7,301 bases of DNA from Nanobdellota archaeon (GCA_018829425.1 JAHJUA010000098.1:1-7301), one strand, 5' to 3'; positions 1-5,125 are shown, counted from the first letter of the stretch. A program made the numbers and translations. The notes: generated by a model from the letters alone, not told the origin.

Positions 1-732
1 GTTCAATCTGACTTTCGCAATTTGGACTTTTCTATCTGGAGCAGAACCAACAAGATACTTTGCGACTTCATCCATTGGTTCTATCGTCGCGCTTAAACCG
101 ATTTTGACTGGCCATACGGAGGAAACTTCATTTAATCTTTCCAGAGTCAGACTCAGATACACTCCTCGTTTATTGTCGAGAGAATGAATTTCATCGACGA
201 CGCAGAACTCGGTTTTTCTCAGATTCTCAACGAATTTTGGAGAAGTGAGAACAATTGCTAAAGACTCGGGAGTTGTTATGAAAATGTGTGGGGGTTTTCT
301 TGACATTTTCGCTCTTTCGGCGATAGTAGTATCTCCAGTTCTTAAGCCCACACGAATTTTTTGTAGTTTTATTTTTTTTGAAACAGCCAAAGTTTCAATT
401 TCCTCAAGAGGCTCAATTAAATTTTTGTGAATGTCATTGCTCAAAGCTTTTAGAGGAGAAGTGTAAACTGCGTAAATCCTATCTTCAAGCTCGCCCTTTT
501 CAGCGAGGATAACAAGATAATTTAGGATTGAAAGGAATGAAGTTAGAGTTTTGGTTCCTCCTGTTTCGGCAGAGATGAGAATGTTCTTCCTTTCCCAAAT
601 AGCCATTATCCCATACCTTTGAGTGAGGGAAAAGTCCTTGAACTTTGAAAAGAACCATTCTTTAACTAAAGGGTGTAGGATTTTCTCTATTTCCTTGCGG
701 CTTCTTTCTTTCGCTTGAGTCATTGTCGTCAT
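1..732 (-). CDS. Lhr-family DEAD/DEAH-box helicase, N-terminal part (runs off the window)
   Basis: This is the first 244 codons of a superfamily 2 helicase read leftward; the 3' end lies outside the window. Motifs occur in Lhr-family order: a Q-like segment FSLTQRYG (residues 34-41), Walker A region SAETGGTKT (54-62), motif Ia TSPLKAL (91-97), an RVGLRTGDT block (127-135), motif Ib TTPESLA (153-159), Walker B/DExH VVDEIH (178-183) and motif III LSAT (213-216). Lhr proteins are large ATP-dependent nucleic-acid helicases with roles in repair or RNA metabolism. Oddity: the usual APTGSGKT is replaced by AETGGTKT, so the Gly before the catalytic Lys is Thr60, although Lys61 and Thr62 remain. The start is the first in-frame ATG after an in-frame TGA, and a TATA-like element lies about 26 bp upstream, suggesting a leaderless mRNA. 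The gene is divergent from the nrd operon. Family is secure; the exact Lhr subtype is not. Confidence 0.9.
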   Translation of the reverse strand, partial: MTTMTQAKERSRKEIEKILHPLVKEWFFSKFKDFSLTQRYGIMAIWERKNILISAETGGTKTLTSFLSILNYLVILAEKGELEDRIYAVYTSPLKALSNDIHKNLIEPLEEIETLAVSKKIKLQKIRVGLRTGDTTIAERAKMSRKPPHIFITTPESLAIVLTSPKFVENLRKTEFCVVDEIHSLDNKRGVYLSLTLERLNEVSSVWPVKIGLSATIEPMDEVAKYLVGSAPDRKVQIAKVRLN

Positions 733-754
733 AAGTACTCTCGGTGATTGGAGG

Positions 755-762
755 TTTATTAA
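755..762 (-). promoter_or_regulatory. Candidate TATA box for the helicase gene
   Basis: On the minus strand the sequence TTAATAAA is centred about 26 bp upstream of the helicase ATG (base 732). This is the archaeal TATA-to-start spacing expected for a leaderless transcript. A second possibility is TTTAAATA read on the minus strand at 804-811, which would give a leader of roughly 45-50 nt. Inferred from sequence and spacing only. Confidence 0.45.
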
Positions 763-800
763 GGTAACGAATAATTTTCATAATCCGCGAATAGTGACTA

Positions 801-811
801 AAATATTTAAA
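801..811 (+). promoter_or_regulatory. TATA element upstream of the nrd operon
   Basis: The A/T block AAATATTTAAA lies in the 163-bp divergent intergenic region. Archaeal TATA boxes sit about 25-30 bp before the start site, so transcription toward nrdR would begin near base 833 and leave a leader of about 60 nt. Both candidate NrdR boxes then fall right at and after the start site. Read on the minus strand the block contains TTTAAATA, so it could also serve the helicase gene. An alternative for nrdR is TACAATAT at 869-876, inside the second box, which would give a nearly leaderless message. Confidence 0.5.
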
Positions 812-836
812 GGAAATAGTTCTAAAGTTTTTACTA

Positions 837-852
837 ATACAACCTACAGGTA
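837..852 (+). promoter_or_regulatory. Candidate NrdR box 1
   Basis: ATACAACCTACAGGTA aligns without gaps to the bacterial NrdR-box consensus ACACWATATATWGTGT with 9 of 16 matches, including the left ACWA core. It is the weaker of the two boxes but starts exactly 31 bp before box 2; bacterial NrdR boxes are typically paired at about 31-32 bp (three helical turns). It lies in front of a gene encoding NrdR itself. The assignment combines consensus match, spacing and context. Confidence 0.55.
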
Positions 853-867
853 TTATTTGCCCTTGAG

Positions 868-883
868 GTACAATATCTTGTAG
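868..883 (+). promoter_or_regulatory. Candidate NrdR box 2
   Basis: GTACAATATCTTGTAG matches 11 of 16 positions of the bacterial NrdR-box consensus ACACWATATATWGTGT, including ACAATAT and TTGT. Its core TACAATATCTTGTA is a near-perfect palindrome (6 of 7 pairs). It ends 12 bp before the nrdR ATG, so a bound repressor would block initiation or early elongation and give autoregulation of the whole operon. Confidence 0.65.
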
Positions 884-895
884 GTATAGTTTAAC

Positions 896-1330
896 ATGGA
901 TTGCCCATTTTGTTCAAAGGATACGAAGGTTACAGACAAGAGAAGTTCGCCAGAGGGCGTGCGTCGGAGAAGAGAATGTCTAAAATGCGAAAAAAGATTC
1001 ACAACTTATGAAAAAGTAAGTCGTGCTGAGATATTTGTAATAAAAAAAGACGGGCGGCGCGAAAAGTTTTCCCGCGAGAAACTTGAAGGAGGAATTGAGC
1101 GAGCGTTTGAGAAACGGCCGGTTCCAAAAGAAAAAATAAGTAAAATGATAAACGAAATTGAAGAAAGAATAGCAAATCTTGGGAAGAAAGAAGTGCAGAG
1201 CAAAAAGATAGGGGAACTTGTTGTGCGAGGGATAAAAAAATTGGACCACGTGGCTTACATAAGGTTTGCTTCAGTATATAAGGACTTCCAGGACATAAAA
1301 GATTTTAAAGAGGAGTTGCGAGGATTGTAA
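896..1330 (+). CDS. nrdR: Transcriptional repressor NrdR
   Basis: A 144-residue protein matching the NrdR family along its whole length (usual size about 150). NrdR represses ribonucleotide reductase genes when (d)ATP binding to its ATP-cone favours DNA-binding oligomers. The N-terminal zinc ribbon uses Cys3-x2-Cys6 and Cys28-x2-Cys31, with the family signatures RRRRECL and KRFTTYE between and after them. The ATP-cone covers about residues 46-136 and includes KKDGRREKF, EKRPV and YIRFASVYKDF. It is the first gene of the operon: its TAA is followed directly by the nrdD ATG with no gap. Two candidate NrdR boxes lie just upstream, implying autoregulation. NrdR is mainly bacterial, so its presence beside archaeal-type genes suggests past transfer or a lineage-specific acquisition. 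No broken motifs are visible. Confidence 0.95.
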   Translation: MDCPFCSKDTKVTDKRSSPEGVRRRRECLKCEKRFTTYEKVSRAEIFVIKKDGRREKFSREKLEGGIERAFEKRPVPKEKISKMINEIEERIANLGKKEVQSKKIGELVVRGIKKLDHVAYIRFASVYKDFQDIKDFKEELRGL

Positions 1331-3490
1331 ATGCCGATAGAACAAATAATTAGAAGAGATGGAGAAATCGTTCCTTTTGAACAGGAAAGAATAACAGAAG
1401 CAATATGGAAAGCTGTTAAATCAGTTGGGGGGCAGGACAAACAAAAAGCACGAGAAGTCTCAGACTCCGTTGTTCAGGAAATTGAGGGAAAATTCGGAAA
1501 CGGAAGACTTCCTACAGTTGAGGGAGTCCAAGATATTGTCCAAAGAGTTCTTATAAAAAGAGGGCACGACGAAACTGCAACTGCTTATATAAGATATCGG
1601 TTTGCCCATGAAGGACTAAGAGATGTAAGGACCACTGTTGAAACAATAAGTTCTGTAGAAAATTATCTTGGGAAAGAAGATTGGGAGGTAAGAGAAAATG
1701 CAAATATGGGATTTTCGTTGCAAGGATTAAATAATTTTCTTGCCGAAAAAACGATTGGAAATTATTGGCTGAACAGAGTGTATCCTGAAGAAATCAGGAA
1801 AACGCATCAGAGCGGAGAATTTCACATACATGATTTAGGAACCCTCGGTCCTTACTGTGTCGGATGGGATTTAGAAGATTTGTTAAAAACAGGATTTAAA
1901 GGCGTTTCGGGGAAAGTAGAATCAGCGCCGGCCAAGCATCTTAGAACTGCACTCGGACAAATCGTTAACTTTTTCTATACATTGCAAGGAGAGGCCGCGG
2001 GCGCGCAAGCATTTTCAAGTTTCGATACATTGCTAGCACCGTTTGTAAGAATTGATCGGTTAAGCTATCCTGAAGTAAAACAAACCATGCAGGAATTTGT
2101 ATTCAACCTCGCAGTTCCAACAAGAGTCGGTTTTCAAACTCCTTTCACCAACATCACGATGGACCTAAAAGTTCCGGATTATATGAAGGACAACAGCATC
2201 GTAACGGGACTATCTCAAGGGTATGCTAACAAAAAAAGAGAAAAGGAAAGAATAAGATTAGAGGGAATAATGGGCTCTTCTTACGGGGATTATCAAAGAG
2301 AATTAGACATGATTAACAGAGCTTTCGCAGAAGTTATGTTAGAAGGAGATACAAAAGGTCGACCCTTTACATTCCCGATTCCGACATATAATCTTACAAA
2401 AGATTTTGACTGGGAAAATGAAAAGCTAAAACCGGTTTGGAAAATGGCCGCAAAATATGGCATCCCTTATTTTTCGAATTTTATCAATTCAGATATGGAC
2501 CCTGAAGATGCTCGAAGCATGTGCTGCCGATTAAGGATTGACAATACCGAATTAGAAAGGAGAGGCGGAGGACTTTTCGGAAGCAATCCTCTCACAGGCT
2601 CCATCGGAGTTGTAACAATGAATATGCCCCGATTAGGATACACTTCAACGAGCGAGGAAGCATTTTTTGGAAGATTAGGGGAACTTATGGGATTAGCAAG
2701 AGATAGTTTAGAGATAAAGAGAAAAACATTAGAGAACTTTACAAATGGAGGACTATACCCCTATTCAAAGTTTTATCTGCGGGGCGTGTTTGAAAAATTA
2801 GGAAAATATTGGGGGAATCATTTTTCTACGATAGGTCTTCTCGGAATGAACGAAGCAATAGCGAATCTCCTTCCAGGAGAAAATATTACAACACCGAGAG
2901 GTCATGCTTTTGCCGGAGAGACATTAGATTTTATGAGAGAGAAAGTCAAAAAGTTCCAAGCAGAAACAGGGCAAATGTATAACTTGGAAGCAACGCCCGG
3001 AGAGGGAACAACCTACAGATTTGCGAAGGGAGATAAAGAAAGATTCCCGAACATTCGTGTTGCAAACGAAGAAAATGTAAGTCAAGGAGCAAAACCATAT
3101 TACACAAATTCCACTCAATTGCCCGTCGGCCACACTTCCAATTTATTTCGCGCATTGGAGATGCAAGACAAACTTCAAACAAAATATACTGGAGGAACAG
3201 TATTTCACGCATTTTTAGGAGAAAGTCCAAGAGGAGAAGATATTGCAAGAGTCGTAAGAAAAATCGCGGAAACATACCATCTGCCCTATTTCACGATAAC
3301 TCCCACCTTTTCGATTTGTCCAAATCACGGATATGCCCCCGGAGAAAAAGAGGAATGCCCCTCGTGCGGAGAAGAAACTGAAGTGTGGTCCAGAACTGTT
3401 GGTTACCTTAGACCTGTAAAACAATGGAACGACGGCAAGCAAGAAGAATTCCGTGATAGGAAGATGATGAATGTAAGAGAAAAAAGATAA
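1331..3490 (+). CDS. nrdD: Anaerobic (class III) ribonucleoside-triphosphate reductase
   Basis: A full-length 719-residue NrdD (E. coli NrdD is 712). It converts ribonucleoside triphosphates to deoxyribonucleotides using a glycyl radical. An ATP-cone, the allosteric activity site, covers about residues 4-95. The catalytic barrel contains FHIHDLG followed by YCVGW with Cys176, and MCCRLR with Cys398/Cys399; these are the likely substrate-site cysteines corresponding to the Cys pair of phage T4 NrdD. The C-terminal metal site is Cys663-x2-His666 with Cys676-x2-Cys679, so one ligand is His where T4 has Cys. The glycyl-radical loop is RTVGY with Gly691, followed by WNDGK. No intein or other large insertion is seen, although this family often hosts them. 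The start directly abuts the nrdR stop, and nrdG follows after 1 bp. Whether the reductant is formate or a thioredoxin-like protein cannot be settled from motifs alone. Confidence 0.97.
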   Translation: MPIEQIIRRDGEIVPFEQERITEAIWKAVKSVGGQDKQKAREVSDSVVQEIEGKFGNGRLPTVEGVQDIVQRVLIKRGHDETATAYIRYRFAHEGLRDVRTTVETISSVENYLGKEDWEVRENANMGFSLQGLNNFLAEKTIGNYWLNRVYPEEIRKTHQSGEFHIHDLGTLGPYCVGWDLEDLLKTGFKGVSGKVESAPAKHLRTALGQIVNFFYTLQGEAAGAQAFSSFDTLLAPFVRIDRLSYPEVKQTMQEFVFNLAVPTRVGFQTPFTNITMDLKVPDYMKDNSIVTGLSQGYANKKREKERIRLEGIMGSSYGDYQRELDMINRAFAEVMLEGDTKGRPFTFPIPTYNLTKDFDWENEKLKPVWKMAAKYGIPYFSNFINSDMDPEDARSMCCRLRIDNTELERRGGGLFGSNPLTGSIGVVTMNMPRLGYTSTSEEAFFGRLGELMGLARDSLEIKRKTLENFTNGGLYPYSKFYLRGVFEKLGKYWGNHFSTIGLLGMNEAIANLLPGENITTPRGHAFAGETLDFMREKVKKFQAETGQMYNLEATPGEGTTYRFAKGDKERFPNIRVANEENVSQGAKPYYTNSTQLPVGHTSNLFRALEMQDKLQTKYTGGTVFHAFLGESPRGEDIARVVRKIAETYHLPYFTITPTFSICPNHGYAPGEKEECPSCGEETEVWSRTVGYLRPVKQWNDGKQEEFRDRKMMNVREKR

Positions 3491-3491
3491 A

Positions 3492-4199
3492 ATGGGAATA
3501 GAAGGTTTCCAAGAATTTACGTTGATTGATTATCCCGGCAAATTTGCGTGCACTATATTTTTTGGAGGGTGCAACTTTAGATGCGGCTATTGCCATAACT
3601 CAGAACTTGTTTTAGGAAAAAGACAGGCAAGTCATACACAAGAAGAGATTTTCAAATTTTTAGAACAGCAACAAGGAAAGTTAGAAGGAGTTTGCATAAG
3701 CGGCGGCGAACCGACTTTGCAGAGAGGATTGGAAAAATTTATCAGAAGGATAAAAGAAAGAGAGTTTTCAATTAAGTTAGATACAAATGGAAGCCATCCA
3801 GAAGTTCTTCAAGAGTTGAACAATCAAGGATTAATTGATTATATTGCAATGGACGTGAAATCGGGAAAAGAGAGATACAAAGAAATTGTAGGAGCACAGT
3901 TAGATACGAAAAAAGTTGAAGAAAGCATGAGAGTTGTATCAAAGCTTCCGGATTATGAATTCAGGACGACAGTTGTTAAAAGATACCACGATGCCGAGGA
4001 AATTGAAAGAATCGCAGGATGGGTAAACAGTGTATGCGGGAAGAAACCAAAGAGATATTTCCTTCAGGGATTTAAAAGACAAGAAAATTTGATTGACTCT
4101 TCGTTTACTAAAGAAGAAAATGTCGGCGCGGATTATTTAAGACAACTCAAAGAAGTTGCAATACCTTATTTTAAAAGTGTAGAGATTAGAGGAGAATAA
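3492..4199 (+). CDS. nrdG: Anaerobic ribonucleotide reductase activating protein (radical SAM)
   Basis: A 235-residue radical-SAM enzyme of the NrdG type. Such enzymes reductively cleave S-adenosylmethionine at a [4Fe-4S] cluster and abstract hydrogen from the NrdD glycine, here Gly691. The cluster motif is Cys27-x3-Cys31-x2-Cys34 in GCNFRCGYCHN, preceded by the family N-terminus FTLIDYPGK. SGGEPT (residues 70-75) is the SAM-binding GGE motif, and DTNG (97-100) is a further conserved strand. It is longer than E. coli NrdG (154 aa) and resembles the longer NrdG-like group found in archaea and anaerobic bacteria. It starts 1 bp after the nrdD stop with no clear Shine-Dalgarno, which fits translational coupling. 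Role assignment is strong because it is adjacent to nrdD; motifs alone could also fit other glycyl-radical activases. Confidence 0.94.
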   Translation: MGIEGFQEFTLIDYPGKFACTIFFGGCNFRCGYCHNSELVLGKRQASHTQEEIFKFLEQQQGKLEGVCISGGEPTLQRGLEKFIRRIKEREFSIKLDTNGSHPEVLQELNNQGLIDYIAMDVKSGKERYKEIVGAQLDTKKVEESMRVVSKLPDYEFRTTVVKRYHDAEEIERIAGWVNSVCGKKPKRYFLQGFKRQENLIDSSFTKEENVGADYLRQLKEVAIPYFKSVEIRGE

Positions 4200-4210
4200 A
4201 CTTTCAAAAA

Positions 4211-4220
4211 TTTTATAAAC
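4211..4220 (+). promoter_or_regulatory. TATA box for the thioredoxin gene
   Basis: TTTTATAAAC, preceded by an A-rich stretch, is centred about 27 bp upstream of the thioredoxin ATG (4242). This places the expected transcription start at or very near the ATG, a leaderless arrangement. It implies that thioredoxin is transcribed separately from the nrd operon, which ends 42 bp upstream of that ATG. Confidence 0.65.
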
Positions 4221-4241
4221 ACTTTTCGATAAATCTATTTC

Positions 4242-4568
4242 ATGACAGATAATGATAAAGTTCCGGAACTGGCAGAGAGCGAATTTGATGAGTTTGTAAA
4301 AGAGGGAAATGTTGTGATTGATTTCTACGCGGACTGGTGCATGCCTTGCGTCACGATGGCACCGATAGTTGAAGAACTGGCAGAGAAATTTGAAGGAAAA
4401 ATAAAGTTCGGGAAAGTTAGTGTAGATGACAATGATGCGCTTACGAAAAAATTTTGTGTTGATTCTATGCCGAGCTTTTTGCTTTTCAAAGATGGAGAGG
4501 TTGTTGAAAAGTTTTCTGGCGCTATGTCTATTGAAGATTTCGAAGAGAAGTTGGAGAAATTTACATAA
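4242..4568 (+). CDS. Thioredoxin with a CMPC active site
   Basis: A 108-residue single-domain thioredoxin of normal family length and without a signal peptide, so cytoplasmic. The redox motif is Trp32-Cys33-Met-Pro-Cys36, preceded by FYAD. The buried acid corresponds to Asp27 and the cis-proline to Pro77 (SMPS, where many thioredoxins have IPT). The active site is CMPC rather than the usual CGPC, and an extra cysteine, Cys72, lies five residues before the cis-proline. It reduces protein disulfides. Because the class III reductase genes are just upstream on the same strand, it may recycle the NrdD active-site cysteines, as thioredoxin does for some class III enzymes; this role is inference. 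It has its own TATA box. Its last 8 bp overlap the stop end of the convergent zinc-ribbon gene. Confidence 0.93.
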   Translation: MTDNDKVPELAESEFDEFVKEGNVVIDFYADWCMPCVTMAPIVEELAEKFEGKIKFGKVSVDDNDALTKKFCVDSMPSFLLFKDGEVVEKFSGAMSIEDFEEKLEKFT

Positions 4569-4818
4569 CTCCGTTCCAAGTAATTGTATCCAAATAAGAA
4601 TCTAAAGCAGAGGTAAGATGGCGGGGAACAAGTTTCCTTACTTCAAGATAATGTTCCAAAGAGAGGAATCCTTTCAAGGGGTTGTCAGAACGATTAACAA
4701 AAAAGTCTCCTCCGCATTCGCCGCAAACTTGAATCGGTTGCTCCCCATAATCAGGGTCATCTAAGTCATATATCTCACTACAAGTCATGCAAATTATTTC
4801 CCTATGTTCAAAGTTCAT
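4561..4818 (-). CDS. Small zinc-ribbon protein of unknown function
   Basis: An 85-residue protein I do not recognise. Near the N-terminus are two metal-binding knuckles, Cys10-x2-Cys13 and Cys32-x2-Cys35 (CMTC and CGEC, the latter followed by GG), separated by 18 residues rich in Asp and Glu. This is a classic zinc ribbon. The C-terminal half (about residues 45-85) looks helical and contains LSLEHYLEVRKLV. There is no signal peptide or membrane segment. I chose the ATG at 4818: the reading frame stays open further upstream, but that extension would run through the tRNA-Lys gene. The ATG begins 4 nt after the last tRNA base, and no TATA box is possible within the tRNA T-arm, so expression probably depends on co-transcription with the tRNA. 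It converges on thioredoxin with an 8-bp overlap. It could be a nucleic-acid-binding or adaptor protein, but nothing here shows which. Confidence 0.7.
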   Translation of the reverse strand: MNFEHREIICMTCSEIYDLDDPDYGEQPIQVCGECGGDFFVNRSDNPLKGFLSLEHYLEVRKLVPRHLTSALDSYLDTITWNGVM

Positions 4819-4821
4819 AAA

Positions 4822-4969
4822 TGGCCCCGAAGGGATTCGAACCCTCGACACCTGGATCTCTTCGTTTCCTATTTCTCGCGGAGCGAGTATTCTTAGGAGG
4901 TTGACTGTCAAGGAACTTAGGTTCCTTACATAAAAGTCCAGTGCTCTAACCAGGCTGAGCTACGGAGCC
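4822..4969 (-). tRNA. tRNA-Lys (anticodon UUU), interrupted by an intron
   Basis: Exon 1 spans 4969-4931 (39 nt) and exon 2 spans 4857-4822 (36 nt), giving a 75-nt mature tRNA. The acceptor stem GGCTCCG pairs with CGGGGCC (one G-U), discriminator A at 4822. The D arm contains GCTC...GAGC. The anticodon stem is CTGGA/TCCAG with loop CTTTTA+A, so the anticodon is TTT (lysine). The T arm is GAGGG-TTCGAAT-CCCTT, and the variable loop is GTGTC. CCA is not encoded and must be added enzymatically. The intron sits at the canonical position 37/38. No TATA box lies about 26 bp upstream of this 5' end; the nearest suitable one is 5085-5093, in front of a duplicated 5' fragment. The D- and T-arm consensus makes the call firm. 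Confidence 0.95.
4858..4930 (-). other. 73-nt tRNA-Lys intron with bulge-helix-bulge splice sites
   Basis: The intron lies between tRNA positions 37 and 38. The predicted splice structure fits the archaeal bulge-helix-bulge motif. The anticodon stem is followed by a 4-bp helix, CTTT with GAAG (one G-U), flanked by 3-nt bulges TAT and AGA. Cutting between the second and third base of each bulge gives exactly the exon ends deduced from the tRNA fold. Inside the intron are a 7-bp hairpin, AAGGAAC-CTAA-GTTCCTT, and a second element in which TCCTA/TAGGA encloses CTCGC-TCC-GCGAG. Removal by tRNA-splicing endonuclease is expected. No box C/D motif was found in it. Confidence 0.9.
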
Positions 4970-4972
4970 ATT
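4956..4972 (-). repeat. 17-bp direct repeat, copy at the real tRNA-Lys 5' end
   Basis: On the minus strand this reads AATGGCTCCGTAGCTCA: 3 bp of upstream flank plus the first 14 bases of tRNA-Lys. It is identical to the copy at 5049-5065, 93 bp away and in the same orientation. Because it covers acceptor-stem and D-stem bases, the second copy is a duplicated tRNA 5' end and not a chance match. Confidence 0.95.
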
Positions 4973-5065
4973 GTTTGTTTACGGCGATGTAGCGAACCCT
5001 TCTGTTTGAAGGAGGGGTTACTGTAAGGGGAAACTCTGGTTCCCCTCATGAGCTACGGAGCCATT
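4973..5065 (-). pseudogene. Partial duplicated tRNA-Lys 5' end plus intron-like relic
   Basis: Read on the minus strand, bases 5065-5049 repeat the tRNA-Lys 5' end exactly (first 14 tRNA bases and 3 bp of flank). The sequence then skips the D-loop-to-anticodon region and continues with a stretch resembling the tRNA-Lys intron: 27 of 40 aligned columns are identical, with five gap columns. Both contain a hairpin at the same place, GGGGAA...TTCCCC here and AAGGAA...TTCCTT in the intron, differing by two compensatory pairs. ACAGT, AAC and CTCCT follow in both. No T arm or acceptor 3' strand is present, so this cannot make a tRNA by itself. It fills the interval between the TATA box and the functional tRNA. 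It could be a duplication relic, or a leader or intron processed from the pre-tRNA. Confidence 0.65.
5049..5065 (-). repeat. 17-bp direct repeat, upstream copy of the tRNA-Lys 5' end
   Basis: Identical in sequence and orientation to 4956-4972. On the plus strand it overlaps the 8-bp palindrome CTCATGAG (5045-5052) at the junction where similarity to the tRNA exon stops. Its tRNA base 1 equivalent (5062) sits about 26 bp from the centre of the minus-strand TATA box, which is the spacing expected for a genuine tRNA 5' end. Confidence 0.95.
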
Positions 5066-5084
5066 ATCCTAAAATACAAAATTA

Positions 5085-5093
5085 GTTTATAAA
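5085..5093 (-). promoter_or_regulatory. TATA box for the tRNA-Lys transcription unit
   Basis: Minus-strand TTTATAAAC is centred near 5089, about 26 bp before base 5062, the first base of the duplicated tRNA 5' fragment. No comparable A/T box precedes the real 5' end at 4969. Transcription therefore probably begins at the duplicated fragment and reads through the functional tRNA, and perhaps into the zinc-ribbon gene. The surrounding A/T block (5083-5100) could also act rightward, but it lies far from the plus-strand ATG at 5152. Confidence 0.6.
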
Positions 5094-5117
5094 TATTTAT
5101 TTGTATGAGACCCAACA

Positions 5118-5125
5118 TTTTAAAA
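5118..5125 (+). promoter_or_regulatory. Candidate TATA box for the small membrane protein
   Basis: TTTTAAAA is centred about 30 bp upstream of the ATG at 5152, matching the near-leaderless pattern of the other genes in this window. This spacing is one reason to prefer that ATG to an in-frame TTG at 5101, which lies upstream of the box. Confidence 0.5.

Noticed and set aside
245..430. Plus-strand open frame of 61 codons
   Set aside because: It lies opposite the helicase gene, whose motifs are unambiguous, and shows no promoter or recognisable protein features.
980..3596. Several minus-strand open frames opposite nrdR, nrdD and nrdG
   Set aside because: They are mirror frames of strongly conserved genes, rich in Phe, Leu and Ser as expected from A/G-rich coding strands read backwards.
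4561..4911. A longer 116-codon version of the zinc-ribbon frame starting at 4911
   Set aside because: The extra 31 residues would be translated from tRNA-Lys exon 2 and intron sequence. The shorter ATG at 4818, just past the tRNA 3' end, is far more credible.
4973..5050. Box C/D or H/ACA guide RNA in the tRNA-Lys leader or intron
   Set aside because: No convincing C box (RTGATGA) or D box (CTGA) pair was found. ACA trinucleotides do follow two small hairpins, but the hairpins are too short and lack a pseudouridylation pocket.
4973..5065. A second complete tRNA gene upstream of tRNA-Lys
   Set aside because: Only the first 14 tRNA bases are present. There is no anticodon stem, T arm or 3' acceptor strand on either strand; a GGGTTCG-like stretch lacks its pairing partner.
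4956..5065. Attachment-site (att) repeats left by an integrated element at a tRNA
   Set aside because: The repeat is at the 5' end of the tRNA, the interval is only 93 bp with no integrase, and the intervening DNA resembles the tRNA's own intron, so duplication explains it better.
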